From: Alkalimonas sp.
GTDB lineage: Bacteria > Pseudomonadota > Gammaproteobacteria > Enterobacterales > Alteromonadaceae
NCBI RefSeq assembly: GCF_020831925.1
Contig: NZ_JAFIFQ010000036.1
Location: 1 to 33,555 of the forward strand
Length of the DNA: 33,555 bases
Direction of reading: 5' to 3'
The notes beneath the pieces are model-generated. The model saw only the letters and a list, made by a program, of their open reading frames with translations. It did no database searches and was not told the DNA's origin. This document shows positions 27,194 to 33,555 of the stretch, piece by piece. The position numbers were made by a program, and so were the translations under genes. The number at the start of each line of letters is the position of its first letter. Position 1 is the stretch's first letter.

Positions 27194-28030
27194 TCAGGCT
27201 TGTTGACGCAGACTGCTCAGCGAAGGCTGGGTGGCTTGCTGATAAAAACCGGCAATCACCTGGCTGCGCCGTTGCAGGGTTTCGGTGTCGGACATAGCAG
27301 GCGTATTGGCCGCTGATACACGGATTTGGTCTTCGGCGGCGGTATCGGCCATCGCCCGGCGTGGTGCTGATGGCTCATTGCTGCGGCTTATCGCTTCTTT
27401 GGCCATCTCGGCTCTGGCTGCCAACATCCGACGACTGGCTTCAGCGGCAATGCGCCGATCGGCTGCAGAGGGCTCCGCCGGTGCTAAAGCAGCAGCACGC
27501 ACCTGCTGCATTTTTTGCACCGTGGCCTGAGGGTTAGCCGGGATCTCCGATAGATCAATTTGTACTTCGCCACCAACGGCATACTGATTGCCATCGGGGC
27601 CACGCTCATAAGTGTAAGTTGGCGCACTGGCGTATTGGCCGCCTACAGCCGCGTGGGCTTGTTCGTGGGCACGCACTTCGCGGTCCCGGGCTTGCAGCTC
27701 GCGCAACTCCTGTTGCTCGGCCCGCTCTTGCTGGCGCTGTTGCTCCTTATCAGAACGGCTTTCTGGGTCTCGCTCGGCATCCTGTTCCCGACCACGCACG
27801 GCAGCATTGGTTTCAGTCTGTGCTTGCTCATTGCGCTGTTGATTGCTGTTGGCCTGAGGCTGCTGTTGTTTGGCTTTATCGTCACTGGCAATCGGCTTTT
27901 CCGCTGAGTTCTTAGCCGCTTCCTGCACAGGCTCGAACAAATCCCGTCGCTGATTATCCCGGCGCGCCATCTCCGTCGCCGGATTGGCGGTATTCAGGCT
28001 AACATTGGGATAGTGCGAGGTGATCAGCAT
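27194..28030 (-). CDS. SprA-related (PF12118-type) putative metalloprotease
   Basis: The 278-residue protein has a long Gln/Glu/Arg-rich, low-complexity N-terminal half. A compact core then contains a zincin-like HEQAH (122-126) followed by a GGEVQID motif (153-159), with YERGPDGNQYAVGG between. These are hallmarks I associate with the SprA-related/CJM1_0395 putative metalloprotease family, in which HExxH suggests zinc-dependent hydrolysis. The activity itself is not established by sequence. The C-terminus is Ala-rich and helical. There is no signal peptide. It lies five bases after the mini rod/hook-like gene, so they are co-transcribed and likely translationally coupled. The third zinc ligand is not obvious. 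Confidence 0.72.
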   Translation of the reverse strand: MLITSHYPNVSLNTANPATEMARRDNQRRDLFEPVQEAAKNSAEKPIASDDKAKQQQPQANSNQQRNEQAQTETNAAVRGREQDAERDPESRSDKEQQRQQERAEQQELRELQARDREVRAHEQAHAAVGGQYASAPTYTYERGPDGNQYAVGGEVQIDLSEIPANPQATVQKMQQVRAAALAPAEPSAADRRIAAEASRRMLAARAEMAKEAISRSNEPSAPRRAMADTAAEDQIRVSAANTPAMSDTETLQRRSQVIAGFYQQATQPSLSSLRQQA

Positions 28031-28035
28031 AGCAG

Positions 28036-28332
28036 CTAGGCCTTGGTGTCAATCAAGGTGCCAAGCACACTGCTGGCCGTTTCAATGGAGCGCACATTCG
28101 CTTCCGCCAGCCGCTGCTGAACGGTAAGATCAATCAGACTGGATTCCAGGCTGGGCAATGCTGCTGTTACCGATTGCACTGGTTGCTGTGCATTAGGCAC
28201 AGCCTCAGCTTCGGCTACCGGATCTGCAGGGCGTTGGGTTTGGCGGTTGATATTGAGCGTGCTTTGCGACATGCCATCACTGGCTGACTGCACGCCTTGC
28301 ATGCCGGAAGCAAAAGCCGACTGGATGTTCAT
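28036..28332 (-). CDS. 98-residue protein resembling fused ends of a flagellar rod/hook protein
   Basis: The N-terminal 28 residues (MNIQSAFASGMQGVQSASDG...) and the C-terminal segment (SSLIDLTVQQRLAEANVR, then SIETASSVLGTLID) recall the paired D0 helices of FlgE/F/G-type axial proteins. Those C-termini read like LVNMIQVQRAYEINSKAV and TTDQMLQKL. The middle is a Pro/Ala/Glu linker instead of the usual large domain. There are no other flagellar genes here. The frame extends to 28359, but GAGG at 28341-28338 fits the ATG at 28332. It is followed immediately by the SprA-related gene and preceded by a 21-bp palindrome. Function unknown. Confidence 0.65.
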   Translation of the reverse strand: MNIQSAFASGMQGVQSASDGMSQSTLNINRQTQRPADPVAEAEAVPNAQQPVQSVTAALPSLESSLIDLTVQQRLAEANVRSIETASSVLGTLIDTKA

Positions 28333-28357
28333 ACGCACCTCGTTAAACCACCACGTC

Positions 28358-28378
28358 AATGGTTAATTATTAACCATT
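28358..28378. promoter_or_regulatory. Perfect 21-bp palindrome upstream of the mini rod-like/SprA pair
   Basis: Arms AATGGTTAAT (28358-28367) and ATTAACCATT (28369-28378) surround a single central T. It lies 25 bases upstream of the start codon of the 98-residue protein, inside the promoter space. No T-tract follows on the minus strand, so a binding site for a dimeric regulator is the best reading. Confidence 0.55.
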
Positions 28379-28383
28379 TCGGG

Positions 28384-28410
28384 TAAAAAATAAAGCTTTG
28401 CCACTTTATT
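28384..28410 (-). terminator. Weak AT-rich terminator at the end of bioH
   Basis: On the minus strand AATAAAG (28410-28404) pairs with CTTTATT (28395-28389) across an 8-base loop and is followed by a run of T (to about 28385). The stem is AT-rich and overlaps the bioH stop codon, so efficiency may be modest. Confidence 0.4.
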
Positions 28411-29167
28411 CACCAGGTAATTGCGTTCGGATCTGTTGTAACCAGGCCGCACTTTCTGCTGGGTGTGATATAAAAGGCGCATGTGAAGCATGGGCAAAAC
28501 AATGGGTCTTAGCGGTGGGTATCCGTTGCTGCAGGGCTTGCTCTACTTCAATTGGCACCAGTGTATCCAAGCGGCCAAAAGCGGCATGCACCGGCAGCGA
28601 TAAACTTACCAGCTCAGCACGAAGATCACAGCTTTGCAGCAGCGCCAAACCACCGGTGACAGCTTCTGACTTTGGTTCCGGCAGTTGCAAAATAGCCTGA
28701 CGTAACTGCTTGATATCGCCTTTAGCACTGGGACTGCCCATTGCCTGAATAGCTAAAAAGCGCTGGATGGTCAGAGGTATGTTGTTACTGAGCTGCTGCT
28801 GAAACTGGGTGAAAATACGCGCTGACATGCCAGGCCAGTCGGTTTGCGCCATAAAACAAGGCGATGCCGCTAACAATGCCAGTGCTTGCACCTGCTGCGG
28901 GTAACTACGTGCCAACTCAATGGCAACCAGGCCCCCCAGTGACCAGCCGCAAAGTACGGCTTTGGCCGGGAGCTGTGGCTGCAACAACTCTGCCAGTACA
29001 GCTAAAGCGTAGGGCTTAGGACAATCTTTACTCAATCCAAACCCAGGCAAATCCAGCGTATGCACTTGCCAGTCCTGTTGCAGTAACGGCAGCCACTGCT
29101 GCCAGACCGCCTGATTCATGCCCCAGCCATGCAGTAATACTAAATTCGGCTTGCTCTGTTGACCCAC
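28406..29167 (-). CDS. bioH: Pimeloyl-ACP methyl ester carboxylesterase BioH
   Basis: BioH removes the methyl ester from pimeloyl-ACP methyl ester, ending the disguised fatty-acid stage of biotin synthesis. The alpha/beta-hydrolase triad is visible: Ser76 in CGWSLGG, Asp201 in FGRLDTLVP and His229 in HASHAPF. The oxyanion segment LLHGWGMNQAVW is near the N-terminus. The start is GTG at 29167, with GGAG ten bases upstream and an in-frame TAA directly before it. The N-terminus is shorter than in E. coli. It is divergent from comF/gntX, as in enterobacteria. Confidence 0.9.
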   Translation of the reverse strand: MGQQSKPNLVLLHGWGMNQAVWQQWLPLLQQDWQVHTLDLPGFGLSKDCPKPYALAVLAELLQPQLPAKAVLCGWSLGGLVAIELARSYPQQVQALALLAASPCFMAQTDWPGMSARIFTQFQQQLSNNIPLTIQRFLAIQAMGSPSAKGDIKQLRQAILQLPEPKSEAVTGGLALLQSCDLRAELVSLSLPVHAAFGRLDTLVPIEVEQALQQRIPTAKTHCFAHASHAPFISHPAESAAWLQQIRTQLPGE

Positions 29168-29205
29168 TTATTTCATACTCCAAAATAAACGATCGATAAA
29201 CATTT

Positions 29206-29931
29206 ATGCTACAAACAATACTGCACCAGCTGATGCCCAACCGTTGTCTCTGGTGCGATCTGCCGGTACATCAGGCCGGCCAGCAAGTGTGCAGCTGCTG
29301 CCAGCAAGCCTTGCCAGGCTTTGACATCGTTTTTTACCAGGGCAATCTATTGTGGTTGCCGGCGGTGCAACAAGGCTTACCTAAACTACACGCCGAACGC
29401 TTAGTTAGTCTGAGCTGGTACCAGCCCCCTTACGATTATGCCATCAGCCAATGGAAGCTCCAACAACAGCTGGCAGCAGGCCATTGGCTGCTGCAGCAAT
29501 TCCGCCTGTTAGCCCAGCAGTATCAGGCTGCAGGCTTTCCATTGCCCGATTGCATTTGCTACATTCCCATGCCTCCCTGGCGTTATCTGAAACGAGGTTT
29601 TAATCAGGCACGATTGTTAGCAGAGGTGTTGGCAAAGACCTGGCAAATACCGATGTTGCCACTGTTGCAGCGCCAACGCAGCGGTCAACATCAGCGGCTG
29701 TTAAAGCGCAGCCAACGTCAACACAACAGCCGTCAGCTATTTCAGCTGAATGCGGTCTTTCGGATGCAGTTAAAGCAGCTTGGTCAAATCGCGCTGGTGG
29801 ATGATGTGATCACGACCGGCAGTACCCTGCAGCAGGCCTGTCGATGCTTGCAGCAAGGCGGTGCCAAACCGGTACAGCTCTGGACTCTGGCCATCACGGC
29901 CAAGGACCGGCGACAAGGGTCATTGCCTTGA
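29206..29931 (+). CDS. ComF/GntX-family phosphoribosyltransferase-like protein
   Basis: ComF-family proteins combine an N-terminal zinc finger with a PRTase-like domain; they are linked to DNA uptake in competent bacteria, while the E. coli homologue GntX is used in DNA-nutrient utilisation. Cysteines C14 and C17 (CLWC) and C29, C31 and C32 (CSCC) form the finger. The PRPP-type loop LVDDVITTGSTL lies near the C-terminus, with IPMPPWRYLKRGFNQARLLA in the middle. Length is 241. There is no clear ribosome-binding site. The stop codon lies within a strong inverted repeat. Confidence 0.9.
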   Translation: MLQTILHQLMPNRCLWCDLPVHQAGQQVCSCCQQALPGFDIVFYQGNLLWLPAVQQGLPKLHAERLVSLSWYQPPYDYAISQWKLQQQLAAGHWLLQQFRLLAQQYQAAGFPLPDCICYIPMPPWRYLKRGFNQARLLAEVLAKTWQIPMLPLLQRQRSGQHQRLLKRSQRQHNSRQLFQLNAVFRMQLKQLGQIALVDDVITTGSTLQQACRCLQQGGAKPVQLWTLAITAKDRRQGSLP

Positions 29932-29960
29932 TGAAACGGCATCCTTGTCGTTTCATCAAG
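29911..29960. other. Interlocking inverted repeats at the comF 3' end (possible pseudoknot)
   Basis: CTTGATGAAACG (29927-29938) and CGTTTCATCAAG (29949-29960) are perfect 12-base arms spanning the comF stop. CGACAAGG (29911-29918) is perfectly complementary to CCTTGTCG (29943-29950). The arms interleave, so the two stems could form an H-type pseudoknot or compete, sharing two bases. Neither strand has a T-tract. It lies between convergent genes. Confidence 0.5.
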
Positions 29961-29980
29961 TCACCAGGATACAACCTGGT

Positions 29981-32527
29981 TTATTCTTCGTCTTCAGCCT
30001 GTGGCCGGGCGCTGAAGCTGCGCCCAAGATAGATGGCATTGACCAGCAAACGACTGGAGCCTTTAAAGTAACCTCGAAATACCGGATTATCCGTCATGGC
30101 AATCACCCGGCCCCGACCATGATTGTGCGCTAGTAGGGCTGCGGCCTGGCCAATACGGGGGACAAACTCCGGCGCGGTATAACCGGCCAGATGCGGCTGC
30201 TCACTGTACAGCGCCACATTGACAAAAGGGGCATGTGAGGGTTGCAGCAACAAGGTACTGTTTTTAAACAATGGCAGACGATCACGCGGCAAACCGAATG
30301 TTAGCGGATGGCTGCGATCCAGCTCGGCTTCAAAAATAGCTCCGGCAATGCGCTGCCGTGCCGCCAGCGCTTCCTGATCGCTGTATCTTAGCTGTTGATG
30401 CGAAATCATCCGGTTCATTTCCGCCGGTTGCCACAATTGCGCCTGCAGCAACTCATGCTGTACCAACCAACTTACGGCGCGCTTTTGTCCCCACAAAATA
30501 CCGCCGTCGTTCAACCAGCGGCTTAATGCTTCCTGCTCTGCATTGTTCCATTGCTGGTATTGACCATCCGGCAAAATGATATGGCTATATCGACTTAAAT
30601 CAATCCGACTGAAACGCTCAGGCTCTACCATACTAGGCGAGATCCCAGCCAATCGCTCCAGGTTGTACCAAAGCTCACCAGCTTCGGTCGAGTTAATACC
30701 AGGGCCGGCAATCAGCAGCACTTGCGGCAAATGCACAGGTACAAAACGGAAACTTCCTAAATCACTGCCTTGCGGGGTTAAGCCGGTTTGAATGGCAAAC
30801 ACCGGCAGAGAAAAACGTTGCTGTGCAGCCTGCAAGCGCGCAAACCAATCAGACTCTTGCTGCAAACCTGCTGGAATCAGTACCGAGCCGGCGACAAAAG
30901 ACTGGGGGCCATCATTGGTGACGGCAGTAAAATCTGCTTGGGCCATTCTTGCAACCACGCCCTCGGCCAACAGAGCCTGCAACAACAATGGGGCCTTTTG
31001 GTCTTGCCAACCAAACGCATAGGCATAAGCACCGGCCTCTGGTGCAGGCACAGATTGAACAACTTCAACCCAGGGTTCATTCGCCAGGGCTCTGGCTGGA
31101 TCACGCTGAACCTGCCGATACTCGATGTTGTAGGCGTACGGTAAAGTCCAGCTGGAAACATCGTAAAAGGTATTGTCCGGGAAATTTTTCCGGGTACTAA
31201 AAGCGCCTTTCAGTAAGCGGTACTGTGCTTGTTGCAAGGGTACAAAATAACTTTCTCCAGCCTTGTAGCTGTACTGCCCATCCTGCCAGTCGCGTTGCAG
31301 AGGATAAGCCTCAATCTGGTGCTGGCGCAAAAGCCGCAGCAAAGCATGCAGCCGGGTTTTATCATCCGCCTCGGTCAGCATGTAACCACGAAAGTTTTCC
31401 TGACGGGCCTCCGTTTGACCAAGCCGGAAAAAGTCTTGCTGATAGCGCTGCAACTCGGAGCGATACTCAACCGCTCCGCGGATGGTCGATAAAGACGTGA
31501 GCAACTGGTTGCGGATGGTGCGTTCAAAGGTCAGCAGCCCATGAATGGACTCCTGCACATGACCACGACTGCTGGCCTGCTCATACAAAATACCAATGCC
31601 GCCGGTCACATCCGGATAGGTGGAGCCTTTGCCGATGTAAAAATCATCAAAGCTTTCTTCGGTGTAATACAGCTCTTTGGCTTGGTCCAGGCTGGCGGCA
31701 TGGAACTCAGCCAAGGTACGGGTCAGTTCAAAATTGCGTTCTGGCGTGAGCGGATAATTGCGGCTTGGGATCCCAGGCTGAAAAAAGTAGGTGCTGTTGG
31801 TACCCATTTCATGGAAGTCACCCAACACCTGTGGCAGCCAGCGATGATACTCGCTAATTCTTGCCTGGCTTTCCGGATGCTGCAGCAACAACCAGTCCCG
31901 GTTTAAATCAAACCAGTAATGATTCGGCCGGCCATTGGGCCAGGGCTCAACATGTTCCCGGTGCTGCGGATCGGCCACCGGTGTCTTACCACGATGCATA
32001 TTGACCCAATGCGAGAAACGATCATGCCCATCCGGGTTTAGACTGGGTTGAATGATGATCACAGCTTCGTCCAGCCACTGCTCTACTTCAGTGTTTTGGG
32101 CTGCAGTCAGATAATAGGCCAGTGCCACTGCGGCATGGGTCGCGCTGGGTTCGTTCCCATGCACACCATAGCCAAGCCAGATAATCACTGGTGCACCCTC
32201 TGCCAACGTTTGGCCCTGGCTTTGCGCCAGGTTCTGCTGCCGGATGCTATCCAGCCGTGCAAGATTCTGCTCGGATGACACCACCAACTGCAGCAAAGGA
32301 CGTCGTTCATGGCTGTAGCCTATGACCTGCAAAGTGGCAAGTGGTGAATGAGCCGCCAGACGCTCAAAATAATGCTGTATCTGGTCGTGCCGCCAGTGCC
32401 ACTCCCCCATGGCAAAACCGGCCGTTTGCTCTGGCCGTGGTACGTCAGCATTGAAAGATGCTTCAGGCCAAACGGCAACGGCGGGCAAACTGCAGGCAAG
32501 CAACAGAAGAAGCAGGATTTTTTTCAT
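29981..32527 (-). CDS. Secreted M14-family zinc carboxypeptidase-like protein
   Basis: This large exported peptidase has a signal peptide (MKKILLLLLLACSLPAVA). Zinc ligands of the M14 fold are visible as HGNE (about H123 and E126) and FHEMG (about H239). Also present are the family segments SLNPDGHDRF and FDLNRDW, and a probable catalytic Glu about residue 316 in GILYEQASSRG. A long C-terminal region of about 480 residues follows, including LLIAGPGINSTEAGELWYNLE, which looks like a glutamine-amidotransferase-like domain. GGAGAC seven bases upstream supports the ATG at 32527 (848 residues) rather than 32572. The peptide substrate is unknown. Confidence 0.88.
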   Translation of the reverse strand: MKKILLLLLLACSLPAVAVWPEASFNADVPRPEQTAGFAMGEWHWRHDQIQHYFERLAAHSPLATLQVIGYSHERRPLLQLVVSSEQNLARLDSIRQQNLAQSQGQTLAEGAPVIIWLGYGVHGNEPSATHAAVALAYYLTAAQNTEVEQWLDEAVIIIQPSLNPDGHDRFSHWVNMHRGKTPVADPQHREHVEPWPNGRPNHYWFDLNRDWLLLQHPESQARISEYHRWLPQVLGDFHEMGTNSTYFFQPGIPSRNYPLTPERNFELTRTLAEFHAASLDQAKELYYTEESFDDFYIGKGSTYPDVTGGIGILYEQASSRGHVQESIHGLLTFERTIRNQLLTSLSTIRGAVEYRSELQRYQQDFFRLGQTEARQENFRGYMLTEADDKTRLHALLRLLRQHQIEAYPLQRDWQDGQYSYKAGESYFVPLQQAQYRLLKGAFSTRKNFPDNTFYDVSSWTLPYAYNIEYRQVQRDPARALANEPWVEVVQSVPAPEAGAYAYAFGWQDQKAPLLLQALLAEGVVARMAQADFTAVTNDGPQSFVAGSVLIPAGLQQESDWFARLQAAQQRFSLPVFAIQTGLTPQGSDLGSFRFVPVHLPQVLLIAGPGINSTEAGELWYNLERLAGISPSMVEPERFSRIDLSRYSHIILPDGQYQQWNNAEQEALSRWLNDGGILWGQKRAVSWLVQHELLQAQLWQPAEMNRMISHQQLRYSDQEALAARQRIAGAIFEAELDRSHPLTFGLPRDRLPLFKNSTLLLQPSHAPFVNVALYSEQPHLAGYTAPEFVPRIGQAAALLAHNHGRGRVIAMTDNPVFRGYFKGSSRLLVNAIYLGRSFSARPQAEDEE

Positions 32528-32624
32528 AACAAAGTCTCCAATCTCATTGCTTATAGTGTCCAATAAAGCCATGGCAAACTCAAGCTGGGCTGGAAACCAG
32601 CTACAAGGAAGAGTATGATAGGCT

Positions 32625-32649
32625 ATAACCTAGTAAATTAGTCAGGTAC
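32625..32649 (+). promoter_or_regulatory. Candidate IscR type 1 operator at the nfuA promoter
   Basis: Compared by hand with the IscR type 1 consensus (ATASYYGACTRWWW followed by YAGTCRRSTAT), 21 of 25 positions match. The right half, TAGTCAGGTA, is essentially perfect, with the mismatches mainly in the left half. It overlaps a TATAAC (32624-32629) and ends five bases before the nfuA ATG, a position suited to repression. [2Fe-2S]-IscR is known to repress nfuA in E. coli. Confidence 0.6.
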
Positions 32650-32654
32650 TACCG

Positions 32655-33233
32655 ATGATTTCGATTTCTGAAAGTGCACAAAGCCACTTTGTCAAACTGC
32701 TTGAGAAGCAACCCGAAGGCACTCATATCCGGGTCTTTGTTGTCAATCCTGGCACGGCCAGCGCGGAGTGCGGCGTGTCCTACTGCCCGCCTGACTCGGT
32801 GGAGGAAAGCGATCAACAGCTGCCTTTCAATGGTTTTGCTGCCGTGGTGGATGCCGAAAGCCAGCCCTTTTTAGTGGATGCTGAAATCGATTTTGTCACT
32901 GATCAGATGGGCTCTCAACTGACGCTAAAAGCGCCGAACGCCAAAGTACGCAAGGTGAGTGACAATGCGCCGCTGCGTGAGCGGGTGCAATACATGATTG
33001 ATGCCGAGATCAACCCGCAACTGGCCAACCATGGTGGCAACGTCAGTGTGGTCGAGCTAAACGATGCGGGTGTCGTCGTGTTGCAATTTGGCGGTGGCTG
33101 CAATGGCTGTGCTCAGGTTGATCTGACCTTAAAAGAAGGTATTGAGAAAGAGCTGCTGAATCGTTTTGCCGGTGAATTGACGGGCGTAAAAGACATCACC
33201 GAGCATCAGCGTGGTGAACACTCCTACTATTAA
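32655..33233 (+). CDS. nfuA: Fe-S biogenesis protein NfuA
   Basis: NfuA is a scaffold and carrier that delivers [4Fe-4S] clusters to apoproteins under iron limitation and oxidative stress. The N-terminal degenerate A-type (HesB-like) domain is followed by a NifU-type domain with the cluster-binding CxxC at C149 and C152 ([14 protein letters not shown]). Length 192 matches E. coli (191). A probable IscR site overlaps its promoter. It precedes a polysaccharide deacetylase gene by about 21 bases with no terminator, so the two may be co-transcribed. The usual comF-nfuA adjacency is broken here by the M14 gene. Confidence 0.96.
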   Translation: MISISESAQSHFVKLLEKQPEGTHIRVFVVNPGTASAECGVSYCPPDSVEESDQQLPFNGFAAVVDAESQPFLVDAEIDFVTDQMGSQLTLKAPNAKVRKVSDNAPLRERVQYMIDAEINPQLANHGGNVSVVELNDAGVVVLQFGGGCNGCAQVDLTLKEGIEKELLNRFAGELTGVKDITEHQRGEHSYY

Positions 33234-33254
33234 ACCGCTATCAGAGATGAAGCC

Positions 33255-33555
33255 ATGAAATCCACCCTGCATACTCTCCTGCTGCTAGGCCTTTTAGCAC
33301 TGCTACCAGCTCAGGCGGCAGTGATCTTGATCTACCATCATATCGCTGAGGATACCCCCAGAGTCAGTAGCACCACCGAAGACGAACTGCGTCAGCATCT
33401 GACGCATTTGCAGGAACATGGCTTTGACGTGGTGGGGCTCGATGAACTGCTTGCCAAGCTGCAGGCTGGTGAACCGGTGCCGCATAATGCAGTAGCCATC
33501 ACCTTTGATGATGGTTATGCCAACAACTACACCGCAGCGCACCCGATTCTGATGG
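33255..33555 (+). CDS. Polysaccharide deacetylase family protein, N-terminal part
   Basis: The gene runs off the right edge after about 100 residues. It begins with a signal peptide (MKSTLHTLLLLGLLALLPAQA, no lipobox), followed by VILIYHHIAED. The first NodB metal-binding motif, AITFDDGYANNY, lies about residue 85. This predicts a secreted or periplasmic metal-dependent deacetylase of N-acetylated glycans or a related carbohydrate esterase 4 enzyme, in the PgaB-like style. GAGATGAAG precedes the ATG at 33255. The rest of the active site lies beyond the window, so specificity cannot be judged. Confidence 0.85.
   Translation, partial: MKSTLHTLLLLGLLALLPAQAAVILIYHHIAEDTPRVSSTTEDELRQHLTHLQEHGFDVVGLDELLAKLQAGEPVPHNAVAITFDDGYANNYTAAHPILM

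Noticed and set aside
27560-27907. 115-residue plus-strand frame with hydrophobic, membrane-like composition
   Set aside because: It is the antisense shadow of the Gln/Glu/Arg-rich region of the SprA-related gene; hydrophobicity follows from the complementary codons, and there is no ribosome-binding site.
28370-28405. Sigma-28 (FliA) promoter for the mini rod-like gene
   Set aside because: TAAAGTGG and CCCGAAAT are present on the minus strand, but the spacing is about 17 instead of 11 and the minus 10 match is only partial.

Overview
The window is about 33.5 kb of compact chromosomal DNA from a gammaproteobacterium, most likely an Alteromonadales/Chromatiaceae-type genome such as Rheinheimera, Alishewanella or Shewanella. 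That placement is inferred from protein style and gene order: a gsp operon beside hslR-hslO, then envZ-ompR, greB, tex, and bioH/comF/nfuA, a backbone shared in outline with E. coli and Shewanella. I see no rRNA, tRNA, CRISPR array, insertion sequence, prophage or obvious frameshift. No gene-free stretch exceeds 300 bases; the longest is the roughly 240-base gap between the GDPD and TonB-receptor genes.

Layout. Bases 1-8.9 kb hold envelope and metabolic genes: a truncated gene end, an MBL-fold lipoprotein, dps, a beta-barrel outer-membrane protein, cysE, a glycerophosphodiesterase lipoprotein and a divergent TonB-dependent receptor, then a class V aminotransferase. The gap between the glycerophosphodiesterase and the receptor carries an 11-bp-period array of PhoB-type heptamers. 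Bases 8.9-20.2 kb are a complete minus-strand type II secretion operon, gspC-D-E-F-G-H-I-J-K-L-M-N, with stop/start overlaps at most junctions. hslR-hslO diverge from gspC. envZ-ompR run toward hslO on the minus strand, with a small lipoprotein gene upstream. greB and tex follow on the plus strand.

Bases 27.2-33.5 kb hold the least characterised part. A minus-strand pair encodes a 98-residue protein resembling the two ends of a flagellar rod/hook protein and a SprA-related (PF12118-type) putative metalloprotease. The pair sits behind a perfect 21-bp palindrome. Next come bioH and comF/gntX (divergent), a large secreted M14 carboxypeptidase-like protein, nfuA with a good match to an IscR type 1 site at its start, and the truncated start of a polysaccharide deacetylase.

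Functional links. The PhoB-like array ties the glycerophosphodiesterase, and perhaps the receptor, to phosphate starvation. The gsp operon would export folded periplasmic enzymes. hslRO, dps and nfuA serve stress and Fe-S homeostasis. All family calls were made by eye from translated sequence; no database search was run.
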